DNA from: Acanthochlamys bracteata
Taxonomy: Eukaryota > Streptophyta > Magnoliopsida > Pandanales > Velloziaceae
NCBI GenBank assembly: GCA_019914995.1
Contig: CM034139.1
Location: forward strand, 3,512,461-3,576,460
Length of the DNA stretch: 64,000 nucleotides
Direction: 5' to 3'
The position numbers and the translations under genes were made by a program. This document shows, piece after piece, positions 36,793 to 50,590 of the stretch; position 1 is the first letter of the stretch; every line of letters starts with the position of its first letter. A model generated the notes under the pieces. The model did not search any database and was not told the origin of the DNA. It saw only the letters and a program-made list of their open reading frames with translations.

Positions 36793-37484
36793 TCATTCTT
36801 CAATTTTCTCGGCCATTTCCTTTCTATGAGCCTTTAGTCTTTCCTTCAACTTCTTACTCTCTTCGAAGTTTGCCTTCCGTTTTATAGCTTTCTAGTTAAA
36901 CAAAAGGAAACGCTGTAAGACATAAGATTAACACATATAGACTTGAATAACAAGCAGTAAAAAAACTATTGAACAGTTTGCAGAAAATAGAACCTACTTC
37001 CTGACGGAAACAACGGTCAAGTTTTATTTTCAGCTCAGTGCATTCTCCAAAGAATTTGCCAATTGGATGTTCAGCATGGCACTTTTGAAATAACTCAATA
37101 ATCTGTGTGAACAAAGGAGAAAATCATTTATCCCCAAGAAGATACAAATGTAACATGTGAAACACATACACAATGGATCCAATGAGGATGGACGTAAATT
37201 GCATCATGTCTAAAAGTACTAAAATATCATATCCCAGGTGCAGTTGAACTTATAATTACTGCTACATTCACAACCCGTGGTAGTTTAATCTCTCAGTAAC
37301 CAAGAAGCAAGCCTTTAAAAACAAATTTCAGGTGCAAGAAGTGTATAGCATACTGCAATAAAGGAGAAGTGTAAAACTTTTCCTAGATTAATAGTAGAAA
37401 AAACAATAGCATCCGGTAAACAGCTAATCATAAACATACTTCAGCGCACATTGGATGCCTGTGTAGAGTCAGCGGAGGATGCAT
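36793..37484 (-). CDS. CMC2: COX assembly mitochondrial protein 2 homologue (twin CX9C)
   Basis: Small intermembrane-space protein imported by the Mia40 relay, needed for cytochrome c oxidase biogenesis. Minus-strand exons 37484-37440, 37102-36998 and 36891-36793 give 82 residues with no phase conflict. It begins MHPPLTLHRHPMC. Cys13 and Cys23 form the first CX9C, and Cys36 and Cys46 the second (CTELKIKLDRC). The middle HPIGKFFGEC and the basic tail KRKANFEESKKLKERLKA match plant CMC2 proteins in sequence and length. A CAG acceptor 20 bp upstream of the ATG (TTCTTGCAG) indicates an intron in the 5' UTR. Confidence 0.93.
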
Positions 37485-38885
37485 GACTGGGAAGCTTCAA
37501 AATGGTCTGCAAGAATCAAAATATTTCTCACTTCTAACTGCAACAGAAAATAGAAATATGTTACAGCTTTGATCAATAAAAATGATCAGCACAACTATAC
37601 AAAACGCTCTATATAGCAAATTCACAATCTCGTAGTATTTCAAATTGCACAGAATAGCAAAGTCATCACACACCGAACCACCTGTACTCAAGAAAGATAT
37701 CTCAGTTCTTATGTTCTTAGAATATGCCATGTCCAGCAAGCTCTTATTGATCCCTTTGCAAACATCAAATCATAAACTTAAACATCCATATCTTTCTAGT
37801 CCAAGCATTGCACCCAGTTCCTACTAATCCTCATACCCTTCTGTTAACAAAAACCTCCACTGTTACCATACACCATTCATTCTTCATGAAATGAACCCCC
37901 ATATAAGGTTTCTTTAACTTTCAAGCTATTCCCATATTCAATAAGTAAATTGCTGTCTTTCTTTCTTGGAAAATCTCTCTTCTAAATCAGGCTCATCTAT
38001 CTATAACAATAATAAACTCCATTTCTTGACGAAAACAAACACCCAAATTTCACCAGAGATATCAGAGAAAAAAGAGATCACGTTTACAGATTTCCCTAAC
38101 CAACAATGCTATAATAACAGTACATCCAGCTTCAATTCTTAAAACTCTAGCTCAATCAATTCAAATCACAAACACAATCAAAGTGTAAGATTAATTCAAG
38201 ATTAATTCCATCCAGCTAGAGCTACAAACTCTAGCTCAATCAATTCAAATCACAAACAAAATCAAAGTGTAAGATTAATTTCAATCAAAAAAAATGGATA
38301 AGATTAATTTTAAACCTAAAATTTTCACAAATACTCAAATTCACTCATAAGCATGACTAAGAAAAGGAAACCAAGAAATACCTTTGGGCGCAACCTTTAA
38401 TCAAATAGCCAGCAATAATCATATGGTAGCAAAAGAAGAAAAAAAAGGGGTCCACGGGGGCTTTCTAAAATGTTGGCCCAGCCAAGCAAAGCTGGTATTT
38501 TATCCAAGTTGTTTGCAATATAACACCAGCCCTAATCAATAGTTACTATATCAGTTTCATTATAACATTTAGAACAGGTTTGGTGTATTCACGCTGAAAC
38601 AGAATAGCATCAGAATAGCGTCAAAAGCGTTAGGTTATTTAAGAAATCTGATTGTTATTAGGAATCAAAGTCTTACAAGAACAAAACACCCAAATCAATT
38701 ATATGAGGAATCCCACTCCAAATTCGTAATAAGAAAGGAATACCTAACAAACAGTACAATCAGAATTGCACGGTGGCTGGGTTAATTTTTCTTTAACTAA
38801 ACGGGTTGGAGATCATCTAATAGGGAATTCATATACTGCATGGTGGTTGCCCTTTTTGCAAAGATTTAGACCGCTATCACACCTT
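37485..38885 (-). other. CMC2 5' UTR intron and upstream region
   Basis: Probably a 5' UTR intron ending at the acceptor next to 37504. A matching donor (AAG|GTATTTC on the minus strand, near 38391) would put the first UTR exon at about 38392-38410. A near-perfect local duplication of about 60 bp (ACTCTAGCTCAATCAATTC...) occurs at about 38142-38202 and 38229-38289. No gene beyond that. Confidence 0.45.
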
Positions 38886-39138
38886 TGGGCATGTTTCAAT
38901 TGCAAGAAACTCCACTTCCTCCCTCCATTTAAGTTTGGCCACTTAATGTGTTCCAGTTATCATTCATAACTCCACTTATTTCCACTTCACTTTCATCAAA
39001 GTTGACCTCCAAATTTCACTTAATGTGTTTCAATTACCACTTAAAACTCTGTGTCTACTAAACTCCACTTCTTACCAGACTTCACTTTTATGAAACTCAC
39101 TTTTAAAAACTCACTTTCATATAATTAAACTACGCACT
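38886..39138. mobile_element. MITE-like element
   Basis: The left end TGGGCATGTTTCAATTG and the reverse complement of the right end TAAGTGCGTAGTTTAATTA form an imperfect inverted repeat. The interior repeats AACTCCACTT/ACTTCACTTTCAT words. Similar ends and words occur at 50591-50889. Target duplication not recognised. Confidence 0.45.
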
Positions 39139-41335
39139 TAGCCAAAATGGTAGGCAACTTGAACTGGACACATGGCAGGGATATCAAATTCATAACAACT
39201 CCAACAAACAACGAGGCCTTAATTATTTACTTATCTAACTAACTGCGTCCACACCACAGAAGAATATAATTATTTGAACGGGCATTATTAGTAAGTTGCG
39301 AAGCAATATCCTTCACAACGCCTCACACGAGCAACACGTGCAATTCTCCCATTGAAATTTTAATTAAACTCTTTCTTTCTTCATTTCAAACCCTTCATTT
39401 TCATCCTTGCTTCTGCAACCATGCGCCACCCGCCCTCTCCCCTTCCTTTGTCTGGCCATGTCCACCACAACAACTACTATTACCATTACAACAACAGAGT
39501 AAGAGCACGTGTCACAATGCTTAGCTTATCCAACTGTTCGGTTGCATGATTGCAATTAACCCAACAACCTGCAATCAACCCAACGACCTCCTTCTTCTTC
39601 TTCTAGAGCAAAAGTAGGAGGAGTGCAGATGTGCTTTTGCAGCAAGCTGATACGGCAAAACTTTTCAGTTCTTACATGCATAATACCAAACCGGTTTTAA
39701 ATGTTATCATGAGATCAGTATAATATACAAATCATGAGACCAATATCCAAGTCCAAGGTTCATTGATTCATTCATTTTACCATTTTATACTCAACCTTAT
39801 CTAACGCTAGGGCTAGCAAGTATAAAAGGCTTACCAAGGCAAAGGAACTATTAGAGTCCGACTCGGTTTCGTACTGCAAAGATGAACCTCCAATCGTCGA
39901 TCAAGGGAAAACACCTACCATGAAATGGATTAATAGGTGGGTTTCAACAGCAAGTTTGAAGGGAACGAAACAAGTACCATAACTCAGTCGCGAGTGGCCC
40001 CACCTGTCAGCTGGATGCTGGCGAGTTAGGGTGCCGGCCAGAGAAGGGAGACAAATAGTGACAAAGCACGCAGAAGCAATAGACAGCAGCAACAACGAGG
40101 CTGCAGTCGTAGAAAAAGGCGATCGCTTACGGCGGTGGTGGGGTTGCTCGTGGTGGAGAACGACCACGAAACCGGTCACTTTCTGAGTGGCGACTACCAC
40201 AGCAGCAACAGTCGAAAAGGAGAAGGAGATGCAACACAAGAAACAGCAACAATAGCGACCAACGGCCGGAGCTCGGAGGTCGCGCTGGAGATTTGGATAA
40301 CGGCCGAGAGAGCGGAAAAGATTGGTGAACCGAGGCAAATATTGGAGAAAGGAGGACGAGAGGAGAAGATCGCCGGCGATCGAGTCGATTTGGTGGCGAG
40401 CGGTGGGGAATTCTTGCACGGCGGTCGAGCGTGGGAAGAAGGAGAACTCTCAGCTGTGCGCAAGAAGAAGAAGAAGGACGCACGGCCGTGCAGGAGAAAC
40501 CGACAAGGCGTGCAGCCGTGGGGAGAGGAAGAAGAAGGAGGAGAGGCGACGAAGAGGAATAGAAGCCCGCGGCCGCCGAGGATTTAGGTTTTGACCCGAT
40601 ATCAAAAGCCTGCATTAATCGAAGTTTAAGTTCGGGTCCTTCTGGGGCTGGCAGCAGCTCAGTTTCACCCGTAGACCCAAATCAAAACCTGTCAAGACTG
40701 ATTAGACAATTTCTTCCATGGAATTATAATGCATATTTTTCATCCATTGACACAGAAACCTGTAAACCTCCAATATTTTAAAATTTTTTTAAATAAATTT
40801 ATATTTTACCTAAAATAATAATAATAAATAAATAATAAATTTTTATTATGTATTATATTTTTAGAAATGTTTAATAAATTTTAAAATATTATAAAAAATT
40901 TATTAAGAATCTAAAACAGAAAATTAAAATGATAAAAAGTTGAAAATTTTAATCAAACATCAACATAATATCTTGAATAGATGCTGCTTGAATATGGAGT
41001 GTCTTGTTCAAACAATAAACAATATTAACATTGATTATTCAAAAGAATTAGCATCAATACACCATCCCCAACTTTCCCACACCAAACACAAAGGGAAGTG
41101 GGCGATAGACGATACCAATGTACAATCAGTTCCCAGTAGAGAAACCTACGACTTACATACACTTCCCAAATTCCTCCACTGAAACTGTTCACACTGTACA
41201 ACAATATACAACCATCACAATTTCTTTCGAGCACCCATAAAACTAAAAGTGGATGCAACGCCTACCTTAAAGCTGCAGCTTCAGCAGCTTTTCTTCTCTC
41301 ACGAGTCTCTACAGTAGTATACCTCTGCAGCTATG
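39139..41335. other. Spacer with a GC-rich island (about 39986-40600)
   Basis: 39139-39900 is unremarkable. About 39986-40600 is a GC-rich, purine-biased block open in several frames on both strands, the longest being 40127-40615 on the minus strand and 40135-40587 on the plus strand. The predicted proteins are low-complexity (Ser/Pro/Leu or Glu/Lys/Arg-rich) with no domain I know. It may be an old transposon body, a captured exon or a CpG-type island. 40760-40930 is AT-rich. 40930-41335 is the 3' side of the MEI2-like gene. Confidence 0.35.
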
Positions 41336-44300
41336 CTACTCTTCTGTTGAGTCATTTCTCATCTCCTTCTCCCCTGGAGTGACCATCAGTAAACTCTCTG
41401 GTGAAGAGGACAGACTTTCCTCTTGTAGCGAGATACTTATTCCATTTTGGGGGAAGGGCTCCTGTACAGCATTGTAAATAATTCTAAATGCATTACTTTC
41501 ATTGTATCAAACTTTATCATAAAGCATGAGAATTTTAGACTACTATAGGACACCTGATCAACAGCCTCTTGTCCTTCAGAATGGAAGAGAATGGGGCGGC
41601 ACCTCTTATCTTCATTCATCAAGCTGGAGTTCTGGAAGTGCATAACAAGTGCTTCTTTGCCCTGGATTCTGGCATAAGCAAGAGAAGCCACTTTCTCACT
41701 ATTGAACTTCTCCCACCGTTTTGCATTGAATGTCTGCACATATTTAGATGGAGTACTAGTAAGGACTAGCCCGATCTTCGAATGAGCTATGAAATTTGAC
41801 ATAGCATTTTGAGAATGTAATTGATAACAGAGCCCGGTAGAATGGAACCAAACCGGCTTGTTGCTTGGAACGAAGATTGTTGGGTCTACAAATTAGGCTA
41901 GGCTCTAGTTAGTAGCATTGGGGCTTGAGAATGCTACCCAAATAAAAAACAGACTAGCTAACTTGGAGTCGCTTTGGACTAGGTCAAATTAGGTCTTGGC
42001 TTGGTGGGTTTAACAATCCACTCATCTTAATAGTCACATACTGACAGAGTGTTGGAACGGCATCTGCTTATATGTGGGAGATACTAACCCCTAAGTGGTA
42101 GACCAATCATTTTACCTTGAATGGATTACAATCTAGACACAAATAAAAATGACAAAAGATATTATTAGATTGTTTGGGAGATAGAACTGACAGAATTGTC
42201 AAAACTAGGTAGAAGTTCATCACCTGCAACTTAAAGTGCATATTACAAATGTGAGATAAAATACAGCTACATGATTCAATAATTAAGTACAGTTTTTGGT
42301 TCAATTATATACTCACTATGGTACAAGAAAATTAAAACACTGATGCCAGCATAAATCAGAAAGCAAATAGAACCTGGTAGAAGGGGATAATGTGTGAAGG
42401 TGACACCATATTTACAAAAGCATACCCCATGTTGCATTTATTCTGTTTGAGGAAAAAGTGTGCATTAGCATTTGTTTCTTAAAAGATCACATGCTGATGG
42501 CTTTAAAGGAATAAGCTGATAATATAGCCTCAAGATAGCGATGTTACCTTAAAGTCAATCGGCAAGTAAAAGAAATCATATGTACCCTTGTGATTTTCAT
42601 CAATAGCAGCTAACAACATTTTCGAAGTATACCTGTACAGCAAAGAAGAGATAAGTCAGCACAATGATATGCATATGATGATATTATAAAGCAGAAAAGT
42701 TTTCCCAAAAACAAAGAAGATACACACTTGTTTGGTATGTTTTTTATCATTAGCGTTGTTCGAGTATCTTGCCCATTTTCGATTTTCTCCAGGTCTAGCT
42801 GATATTGGCTACTGTTATTATCAACTCGTCTATTGCGAGCATGTTCAAAACTCTCCATGCCATTTCCAGGATAAGGAGGGCTTCCGAAGAACATATGCCC
42901 CATATTCTGGGAGGGACCCAGTCTAAATCCGGGTATACTATTCTCAACAATGTTGCTTGAAAAAGTAATTCCAGAATTTGATGGAGCCCTAGCACCAATA
43001 CTCATTAGTAAGCTCCCACTGTTTCGAACAGATCCCACATTTGCATAGGCGGCATGTGTTGCTAATGGGTTTTCCTGTGAAGAATCAGGGAAAAGACCAA
43101 GTCGCCTGTCGAAAGGAATAACTGCCGGAGCAGATCCAAAGTTATGGCTAGGTGCACCAACATAAGAGCCATTGCGACTCGGATAGGGGAAACCTTCTCC
43201 CCAGCCATTTCGTGTAAACAAATGTCCCACAGGCTGAGTGGGTGAAGCAGAAGATCGTGCATGTTCAGAATGTGAAGCTTGACTGCCCCAGAGAAACTGT
43301 GCTCCATTCAATGTTCCTATGGTGGGTGCACCAGCATTATGGAGGCCTAAAGATGTTCCAGGGCTGAAGCTTGCCTGTCCAATAATCCCAGAATTACTTT
43401 CTGGAATGGAATAATGAGAACGCTGATACAGAACTCCATGGTGGCCAGTGACATTAGAGAATGATGGATCATGCATTGATCTATTCTGATCTTTACCAAT
43501 GGTTGCAATCCTAGGAGAATTTGACATGGAGGGAGGAGATATAGAAGCTAATCCAGGCATATTATTATTGCCCATCTGATTAAATGCTGCCCCCATGGTG
43601 GGTGACTGACCAGGTGCTCCATAAAAACCATTGTCCCTTGGGCTGCTAAACTGTGCCCAGACACCTGGAATCACTGAATTCTGCTCATTAGCAACAGAGG
43701 CGATAAAGAAGGGTGAGGGTAGCAAGTTCTAAGAAAAAACAACTAGCATACCTGGAGGAGAACTGGCCATAGGGGAACCGACTTGATGTCTGTAGTTGCT
43801 TGTGTCATCTTGATCCAGATCTTGATTCACGTGTTGCATCAAGCTGGATTAAAGAAATGGGCAATTCAAAATCATGATAGAAACTTACAAATATTGCTTG
43901 GAAACTATACTATGAACAAATATAAATAAGATTACTCTTCAAATGTGAAGATCATCAGAGTAAGCAAAGCTTTTTCTCATATCTTTTCAGAAATGCAAGA
44001 ACCCCCTTCTTAACACATCCATACAAGTAGGTTAAGAAAGAGATGAAAGACCAACTTGTAAAAGAAAAAGCATTGTCAGTATCTAATCTTCTCAAAACAA
44101 ACCAAAAGAACATAACATGTTAAAGGGTACATGAAAGCATGCCAATGGGCTCCACAAAAGCCATGCCTTAAATGATCAAAACTGGAAACAATGAAGGTAA
44201 AAGGAGAACCAGTTTTTGAACAAAGTCATAAATTTAGTTAAAGAAAAAGAAATAAATAAATGAAAATTGAAAAAAAAAAACATCAATGGACAAAACTACT

Positions 44301-47096
44301 TTTGGCACCAAATATAAGAATATTAGGATAATAGGATGACTCTTAATAAGGTCTTTTCGGGCAAGCTTAAGGACAAGAACAAAGAAGAGTCACGCACTTT
44401 CTACGAGCTCCACCTGGACGGCTAGGTTCCAGTTTTATGCGTTTGCCAGCTATGTCACTCCTATTCAATGCTCTAAGTGCTGCTTCCGCTGCTCTAACAT
44501 CATAAAACTCAATGAACTTATGATGTCGCTTATGTGGTGTCTCTCTTATCTGCAACGGTAAAGACTTTTATCCTACCATGTCATAATTAATACTCAAATT
44601 GGCATGTAACATGCAAAAAGGCAGTGAAAATCCACCTCCTTCACTTCCCCATAAGCTCCAAATATTTGACGAAGATCATCATTTGAAACTGATGTATCCA
44701 GATTAAAAACTACCAGAGTTCCTTGGTTTATGTCTTTCTCAGAAGGGTTTTCCTGAAAGAGGCAAATAACAAGAAAAGTCAACAAACAAGGCAAAAAGAA
44801 GTCTTCCAAACAGATCTTCGTATAAATTAATATACATGTTGGACCCATACTTTAGGGATTGAGAAATGAATATCAAGCTTTCTTCGTCGCAACGGCTTGT
44901 TCTGCAGTGCACGCATAGCATTTCGAGCATCTCGAATATCGTAGTAAGATATCATCACGAAACCCCTATGCTTACATGCAGTGTAAATACTCCGAATGGC
45001 TCCATATTGCTACAAACAAGAAATGTCAATAACTACATACAAAATATGTAAAAGCAGGATAGCTCAGTGAATTGTGATGCAAAAGGAAAGAACAATGCAA
45101 ATGCATTCACGCAAAAATAGAAAATTTCAAAACAAAAATGCAAGGATGAGTACCTTCTCTTCCAATCTAATGCAAGTCATAATTTGTCGAACAGATGGCC
45201 GATCTTGTAGTTTAGATTAGCATTTCCATTGCTCTTTTTACAAACCAAAACAAGTATGATCAGATATAACTACAAGTTCTGCACCTAGAAATTTTCCATA
45301 TAGACTTGAGAATCATGGGTAAAACAATACAAGAAATGGAATGGTTCTCCGCATGTAACTAAAAGGCTTAACGAAAGGTAGGTTTTCCATAAACAGGGGA
45401 ATGTACAGAAACACCAGGACCAATAGTATCAGTTACATCATAATGGATAGCTCCACTTCGACTCGATTAACTCAACAGCTTCTAACATGGTTGTATCCCA
45501 CAGTCAAGTCACCCCAGGTTCAATACCACAACAAGGTTCCATCTATTCAGAATATAACGAATTGAAAAGAAAATCTCAATACATGCACATTGTGTCGAGT
45601 GTAGATACATAGCTTGTGTTGTTCCTCCAAGAGGCACACTCATAAAGTCAAAGCTCCATTTTCTATGAAAGATTTCCTTAAGCCACAAATAATAATTTGG
45701 GAGACAGGAATAGCCAACAGCAGAGAGGTTCGTAAGCTTCCATTCCAACAACTTCTATAAGGTATAATGCTCTCTCTATTTATTGAGAAAACCATCATTC
45801 GAAACGATTTCAATTTTCAGCAACCTCCAAACCTCATATGCATATTACGTTTGAAATTTGTTGCTTTCTAGATCTAGTAGATCTGCAATAAAGAGGTCTA
45901 GTTATCTTCCTAATATGCAGGTCCTATAGAGTGCAACCTAGTCAACCAAAAGTGCATACACTCTAGTCAACTAATTATGAAAATATCATGCTCCAAAGGA
46001 CCAATTTAGCAAATGCAAAAAGAATATATGTTAATATAATTAATGACCTATAAAAAACGAAAAGAAGAAAAGAAACAACGGCAAAAAGAAAATTTGTAAG
46101 CAAGCAGATTGCTAAAAGAAAGAGACAAAAGGGTAAGCAAAAGAAAAGGATAATCAAGACATTGGCTGCAAACAAGTGTCACGATCAGAGAAAAGATATG
46201 ACTTGAAGCTAATCTACCTCAAAAAGTGCTTGCAGTTCTGAATCTTCGACATTACTGTTAATATTCCTAACAAACAATGTCCTGGATGGATGCTCTCCCA
46301 ATGGATGCTCCCCAGCAACAGCACCACTGCCATTTGGAATACCATAGTGACCAGATAAAGTCCCAGGATAGCCATTGCTGATGCTTGCTTTAGCCATGCT
46401 AAAAGTAAGGCTGTCTGTGGGATCAACATCCAGCTCCATTCCACCTCCGCTACCAAAGAGATCATAGTCTTCTGCTTCTTCCAACTGACTTCGTAATCCA
46501 CTGGGTACATGATCATAAGTAATACCAGCAAAAAGTTCCTCCTCATCCGGTAAATAGATCCCAATGCCCTGCAGATCCAAGTCAACAATGGAATCCTTGC
46601 CCTCAATGTCTTTTCCCAACTCGTTCAATTTAGCTGAGGCGTCATCAATTGACTGTACTCCATAATCAAACTCCAAAGGATTCACTAAAGGAAAGACGAA
46701 ATGAGAGATAAGAACTTGTTCAAGTGATATGCAGCTAATGATGAAATACGGGTCAAGAATACAATGAAAAACAATAAACGGACTGAAACAAGAGACAGAC
46801 TAGCGGAAAAAAAGAGCTCACATTTCTCATGTGGAAGAACTGGTAATGAGCTAGAAAAGAGGCTAGCATCACTCGATCCATGAAATTTAGAGGCAGATGG
46901 AAATCCCAATGTCTTGTTCAGTTTCTTCTGGGGAAACTTAATTCCAGCACCATCTAAGAGATCAACAGCAAACCAATTAGTTCATCAAGAGCTAAAAGCC
47001 TACATCATCAATCTAGAGAAGATAAGAGAAAACAATCGAGTGTAAGACTATTGAAGACTTACCTGATGAAAATGGATCCTCCAGAGACTGCTCCAT
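41336..47096 (-). CDS. MEI2-like RNA-binding protein (AML2/AML5 type)
   Basis: Predicted RNA-binding regulator of the plant Mei2-like family. Twelve minus-strand coding exons: 47096-47063, 46953-46822, 46684-46218, 45009-44851, 44752-44636, 44549-44398, 43843-43752, 43664-42728, 42632-42548, 42442-42374, 41733-41554, 41461-41336. They give 849 residues, near the size of AML2. RRM1 (about 189-262) has RTLFVRNINSNVED and KHRGFVMISYYDIRDARNA. RRM2 (about 273-348) has GTLVVFNLDTSVSND and KFIEFYDVRAAEAAL. A long Gly/Ser/Asn-rich linker follows, encoded mostly by the 937-bp exon. The C-terminal MEI2-type RRM3 (about 686-800) shows TTLMIKNIPNKYTSKMLL, YDFFYLPIDFKNKCNMGYAF and KRWEKFNSEKVASLAYARIQ, the signature that defines the family. 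All splice phases fit and no internal stop is seen. Confidence 0.92.
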
Positions 47097-48260
47097 AGCA
47101 TCAAATCTGCAAACAGCTGCCAGTAGAAAGGTAAAAAAGCATCAGGACCAGATACATGGATCTATATACATCTTACGGGCACCATGGACCAGATGATGAT
47201 CACAGTATACATCTTAAGACGAGAAGACACAGTGCAGTTCAATCAATTTGACAAGCAGTTCAATCAATTTGACAAAGATCACAAGTTTTACCTAGGCACT
47301 CCATAATCGCACTTCCCTGAGGGATGCTAAACTACTAGCATTAAAACATAGTCCTATGACTTTCCACAGCTTAAAAAATGTATAATAAGATAAAGTTAAA
47401 TCTTAAAATTCTTCGATTCCAAATATTGCAAAAAATAATCACCTGCGTTTCAAAAGCATTTTATGAAATCAGACACATTCTCCCTCGTAACAACGGGGAA
47501 TCATATATTCAGCAATTAGCTTAACAAGAGCTTAATGCAGGAGTAGGAAGATACACTGTGTATCGTAGCTCTAGGAAACTCAGAACAAAAAAGAACGACT
47601 AAAATCCATGAAACGACATAGATATATTAGAAAGAAGCTAACTTTCCCCTTACACTAAGTCCAGCTAACTGAATATAATGAAACCACACAAGCGCAATAA
47701 TGCAATTTTCTTCCCCAACAACCAACCACAAAGTACAAAATAACCAATTTCCACCATCTCTCTCAAAATAAACTAACCCCAAAGAAACCCAGGGGGAAAA
47801 ACCAAATCTTTTTTCAGAATAAGAAATCCCTTCTTTACCTAAAAAGTAAACTGTCTTACAACTTCCAGAAAAATTGGGGGGAAATTTTGTAAAATTCCAG
47901 AAGCCACTTACCGAACCTCCGACAATCCAAACTCAACCGGATTCTCCTCAGAGAAAAATATTCAATCAAACAAACCGCTAAACTTCCCTCCGGAAAAAAA
48001 AACAATCTCCACCAAAATTTCCTCGTTCAACAAATCGCTCCCCAATTCTCCACGATCGACTCTTAAACTTCACCAATTGGACTCCAATTTTTTGAATTCT
48101 ATACACTCAGTATCGATTATCAGTAGCTATATTTGCAGAAGAAGCCATTACGAGAGTTGTTAGAGAGATAAGGCGATGATAGTTTCTCTTTTTAGAGAGA
48201 GAAGAGACAGAGAGTGGAGGTTGCGGGTAGGGAACCGGGCGGAGAGGGGAAGTACCAAAT
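47097..48260 (-). other. 5' UTR exons, introns and promoter of the MEI2-like gene
   Basis: The ATG at 47096 follows a TTTGCAG acceptor by two bases, so the leader is split by at least one intron. The AGAGAGA-rich stretch at about 48165-48215 probably marks the 5' end of the transcript. No other coding sequence. Confidence 0.5.
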
Positions 48261-48750
48261 TTGTGCCGCATTTGAATCTAGCGTGGCGTCCGTTGACGCA
48301 AGCAACTGGCCCCACCTTCTGTGGACCCACACTACATACTAATTAATTACTTATTAAAATTTTCCAATTACTATATAATTACCTCTTTAAGAGGGGGGCT
48401 TTTGTCAAAACTTTCAGATAGGATTAAATAATTGATGATATAATGCTTAATTAACATAAACTTCACTGCTTAATTCAATTAATTTAAAATTAGAATATAC
48501 ATTATAAAAGCTTATAATGGATAAGAATAACTAAAAGATAGTACTTGTTTTTGTTTGCTTGTTCTAGTTAAGCGTTCGATGGATCATGGATGGATTGCTC
48601 CAAGTATGGAGGAAACTATCCTGAAATTTTACTCAATATATTTTATGTATTTATATGATGATGATAATAACGGTTGGGTTAACACTTATCGAGTGTAAGT
48701 GAAGAAAAAAAACTGTTTATTTTATTTGAGACTTTTTTTATTCAAATAAA

Positions 48751-49113
48751 AGGAGCTGTTTCGAAACGCTTCTCTGAAAAAAATTATTAGTTATTTTTTT
48801 ATTTTTTTAAAATTTTTATAATATTTTATAAAATTTATTTAAAAATTTATTCTGTGAATACTGGAGTTTTTTTAGTATTTATAAAATAAAATTTTTTTGA
48901 AACGAAAAATATTTTTATTTTTCTTGAAAAATAAATTTTATTTTTTTATTTTAAAAAAATTAAAAATATACAAAAAAAATCTCACTATGCAGAATTTTTT
49001 AATACTTTCTAAATTTTTAAATAAATTTTTTAAATAATTATAAAATATATTAAAAAATATAAAATGAAGAAATTAAAAAAAATTGTTTGAAAAATGCAAT
49101 TCCAAACACCTTC
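48751..49113. mobile_element. AT-rich MITE family copies, probably nested
   Basis: Starts AGGAGCTGTTTCGAAACGC and ends GCAATTCCAAACACC. The interior has two sets of family AT blocks, so one copy may have inserted into another. Confidence 0.45.
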
Positions 49114-49963
49114 TAAAATGCTTTCTAAGTATTGAAAAGAATTTGGAATTTTCTTATAACGTCGAAATTTGGAGATAAAGTTTGGTACGTGAATACGCTA
49201 CGCGTTACCGTGGAAGAAATGTGTTTTTGAAATAAAATTTGGGAAACTTTGTAAGGATTGAACTATGTAAGAAGCAACTGTAGTGACTTTTACTAGGAAA
49301 AAGAAAACCAAAAGAGTTTGTCTAGTATATTATTTTTCTAACTCGTTATAAACTATTCTAATATAGTTTGCCTAGTAATAGAATCTTTTGTTCGGAAAAT
49401 TTTTCTTGACAAAATAACATTAGGACACTTCCTTTTGAAATCCATCAATAACTCTTCTGGTTCAAAGTTGGGTTTCCTTTTTTTTCTTTTTAATTCATTC
49501 CATTTTCAGAAAAATTGTATACAAAGAAGAATTAGAAGAAGTATATTTATGATAAAATCATCATTAGCTCGTGCGCTTGTAATGCGTAAGTGGGTTTGCT
49601 TCTAAAATGCTAATTTTATTTTTTCACTTTTTAAAAAACTCTTACATACTATTCTAATTTTTTTAATTTAAAAATGTAAGTAAATTATGTCATAAAATTA
49701 TGTATATTTTTTATTTTTTAAGTAAACAAAATAAGCTATTTTTTAAAGCATCGCCAAACATTATTTTTTTAAATAATATTTAATTTTATGCAATTCTAAA
49801 CAGCTCCTAAAGCATATAACTTTATGTTGTAACTCCTGCATATGAATGGATATATATCATACGTTTTTGTATGCATATTTTACAAAATGCTTAATATATA
49901 AAACTTCTATATAATGAAATTTATTTTAGAAATTTTTAAATAATAAACTCAATTATTTTAACA

Positions 49964-49969
<6 letters not shown>

Positions 49970-50000
<31 letters not shown>
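49970..50000. repeat. (TA)n microsatellite
   Basis: About 15 uninterrupted TA units. Confidence 0.95.
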
Positions 50001-50002
<2 letters not shown>

Positions 50003-50188
50003 AATAGAAGTACTCTTTTTTTAGGAATTTTGATGCAATTTTTTTTTATTTATAGTCAGGATGATCTCTAAATCAAATTTTTACTTTTTATATGAAAAAT
50101 TATAAGTTAAAAATATAGTTACAAAATTTTAACTCAATTGACCACGAATTCACCTCCATCAAATCATTTGATCAAAATAATAAAATAA

Positions 50189-50191
<3 letters not shown>

Positions 50192-50257
<66 letters not shown>
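50192..50257. repeat. (TA)n microsatellite
   Basis: About 33 TA units. Repeats of this length often vary in number between individuals. Confidence 0.95.
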
Positions 50258-50264
<7 letters not shown>

Positions 50265-50590
50265 TATATTTTTATAATTTTAAATATTGTAAAAAATATA
50301 TTTAAAATTTTAAAATTCTTTTGAATGAGAAGTAATATAAAACGTACAACCAAAAACTCCAATAGTGCTCCCTTTCCATTTCAAACAATGTAGTGATAAG
50401 GACTTGATTGAGTTGGCGTTCCTTCTTTTATTCTATTATAATTATTATATGATTTCGTTCTCCACCGCAAGCAAGAGAACTTCCCAGAGAAGATAAAAGG
50501 TTTCCCATTTCTACTTGCTCTCTGCGCAGTAGCAGTTGCTTCCTGCACGCCTCTGGCAAACTTCATCTTGCTTGCTTAGTTGCTTCATTT

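Noticed and set aside
49970..50257. Long TA tracts as a possible replication or matrix-attachment signal
   Set aside because: Simple TA microsatellites are common in plant spacers and nothing else supports a function.
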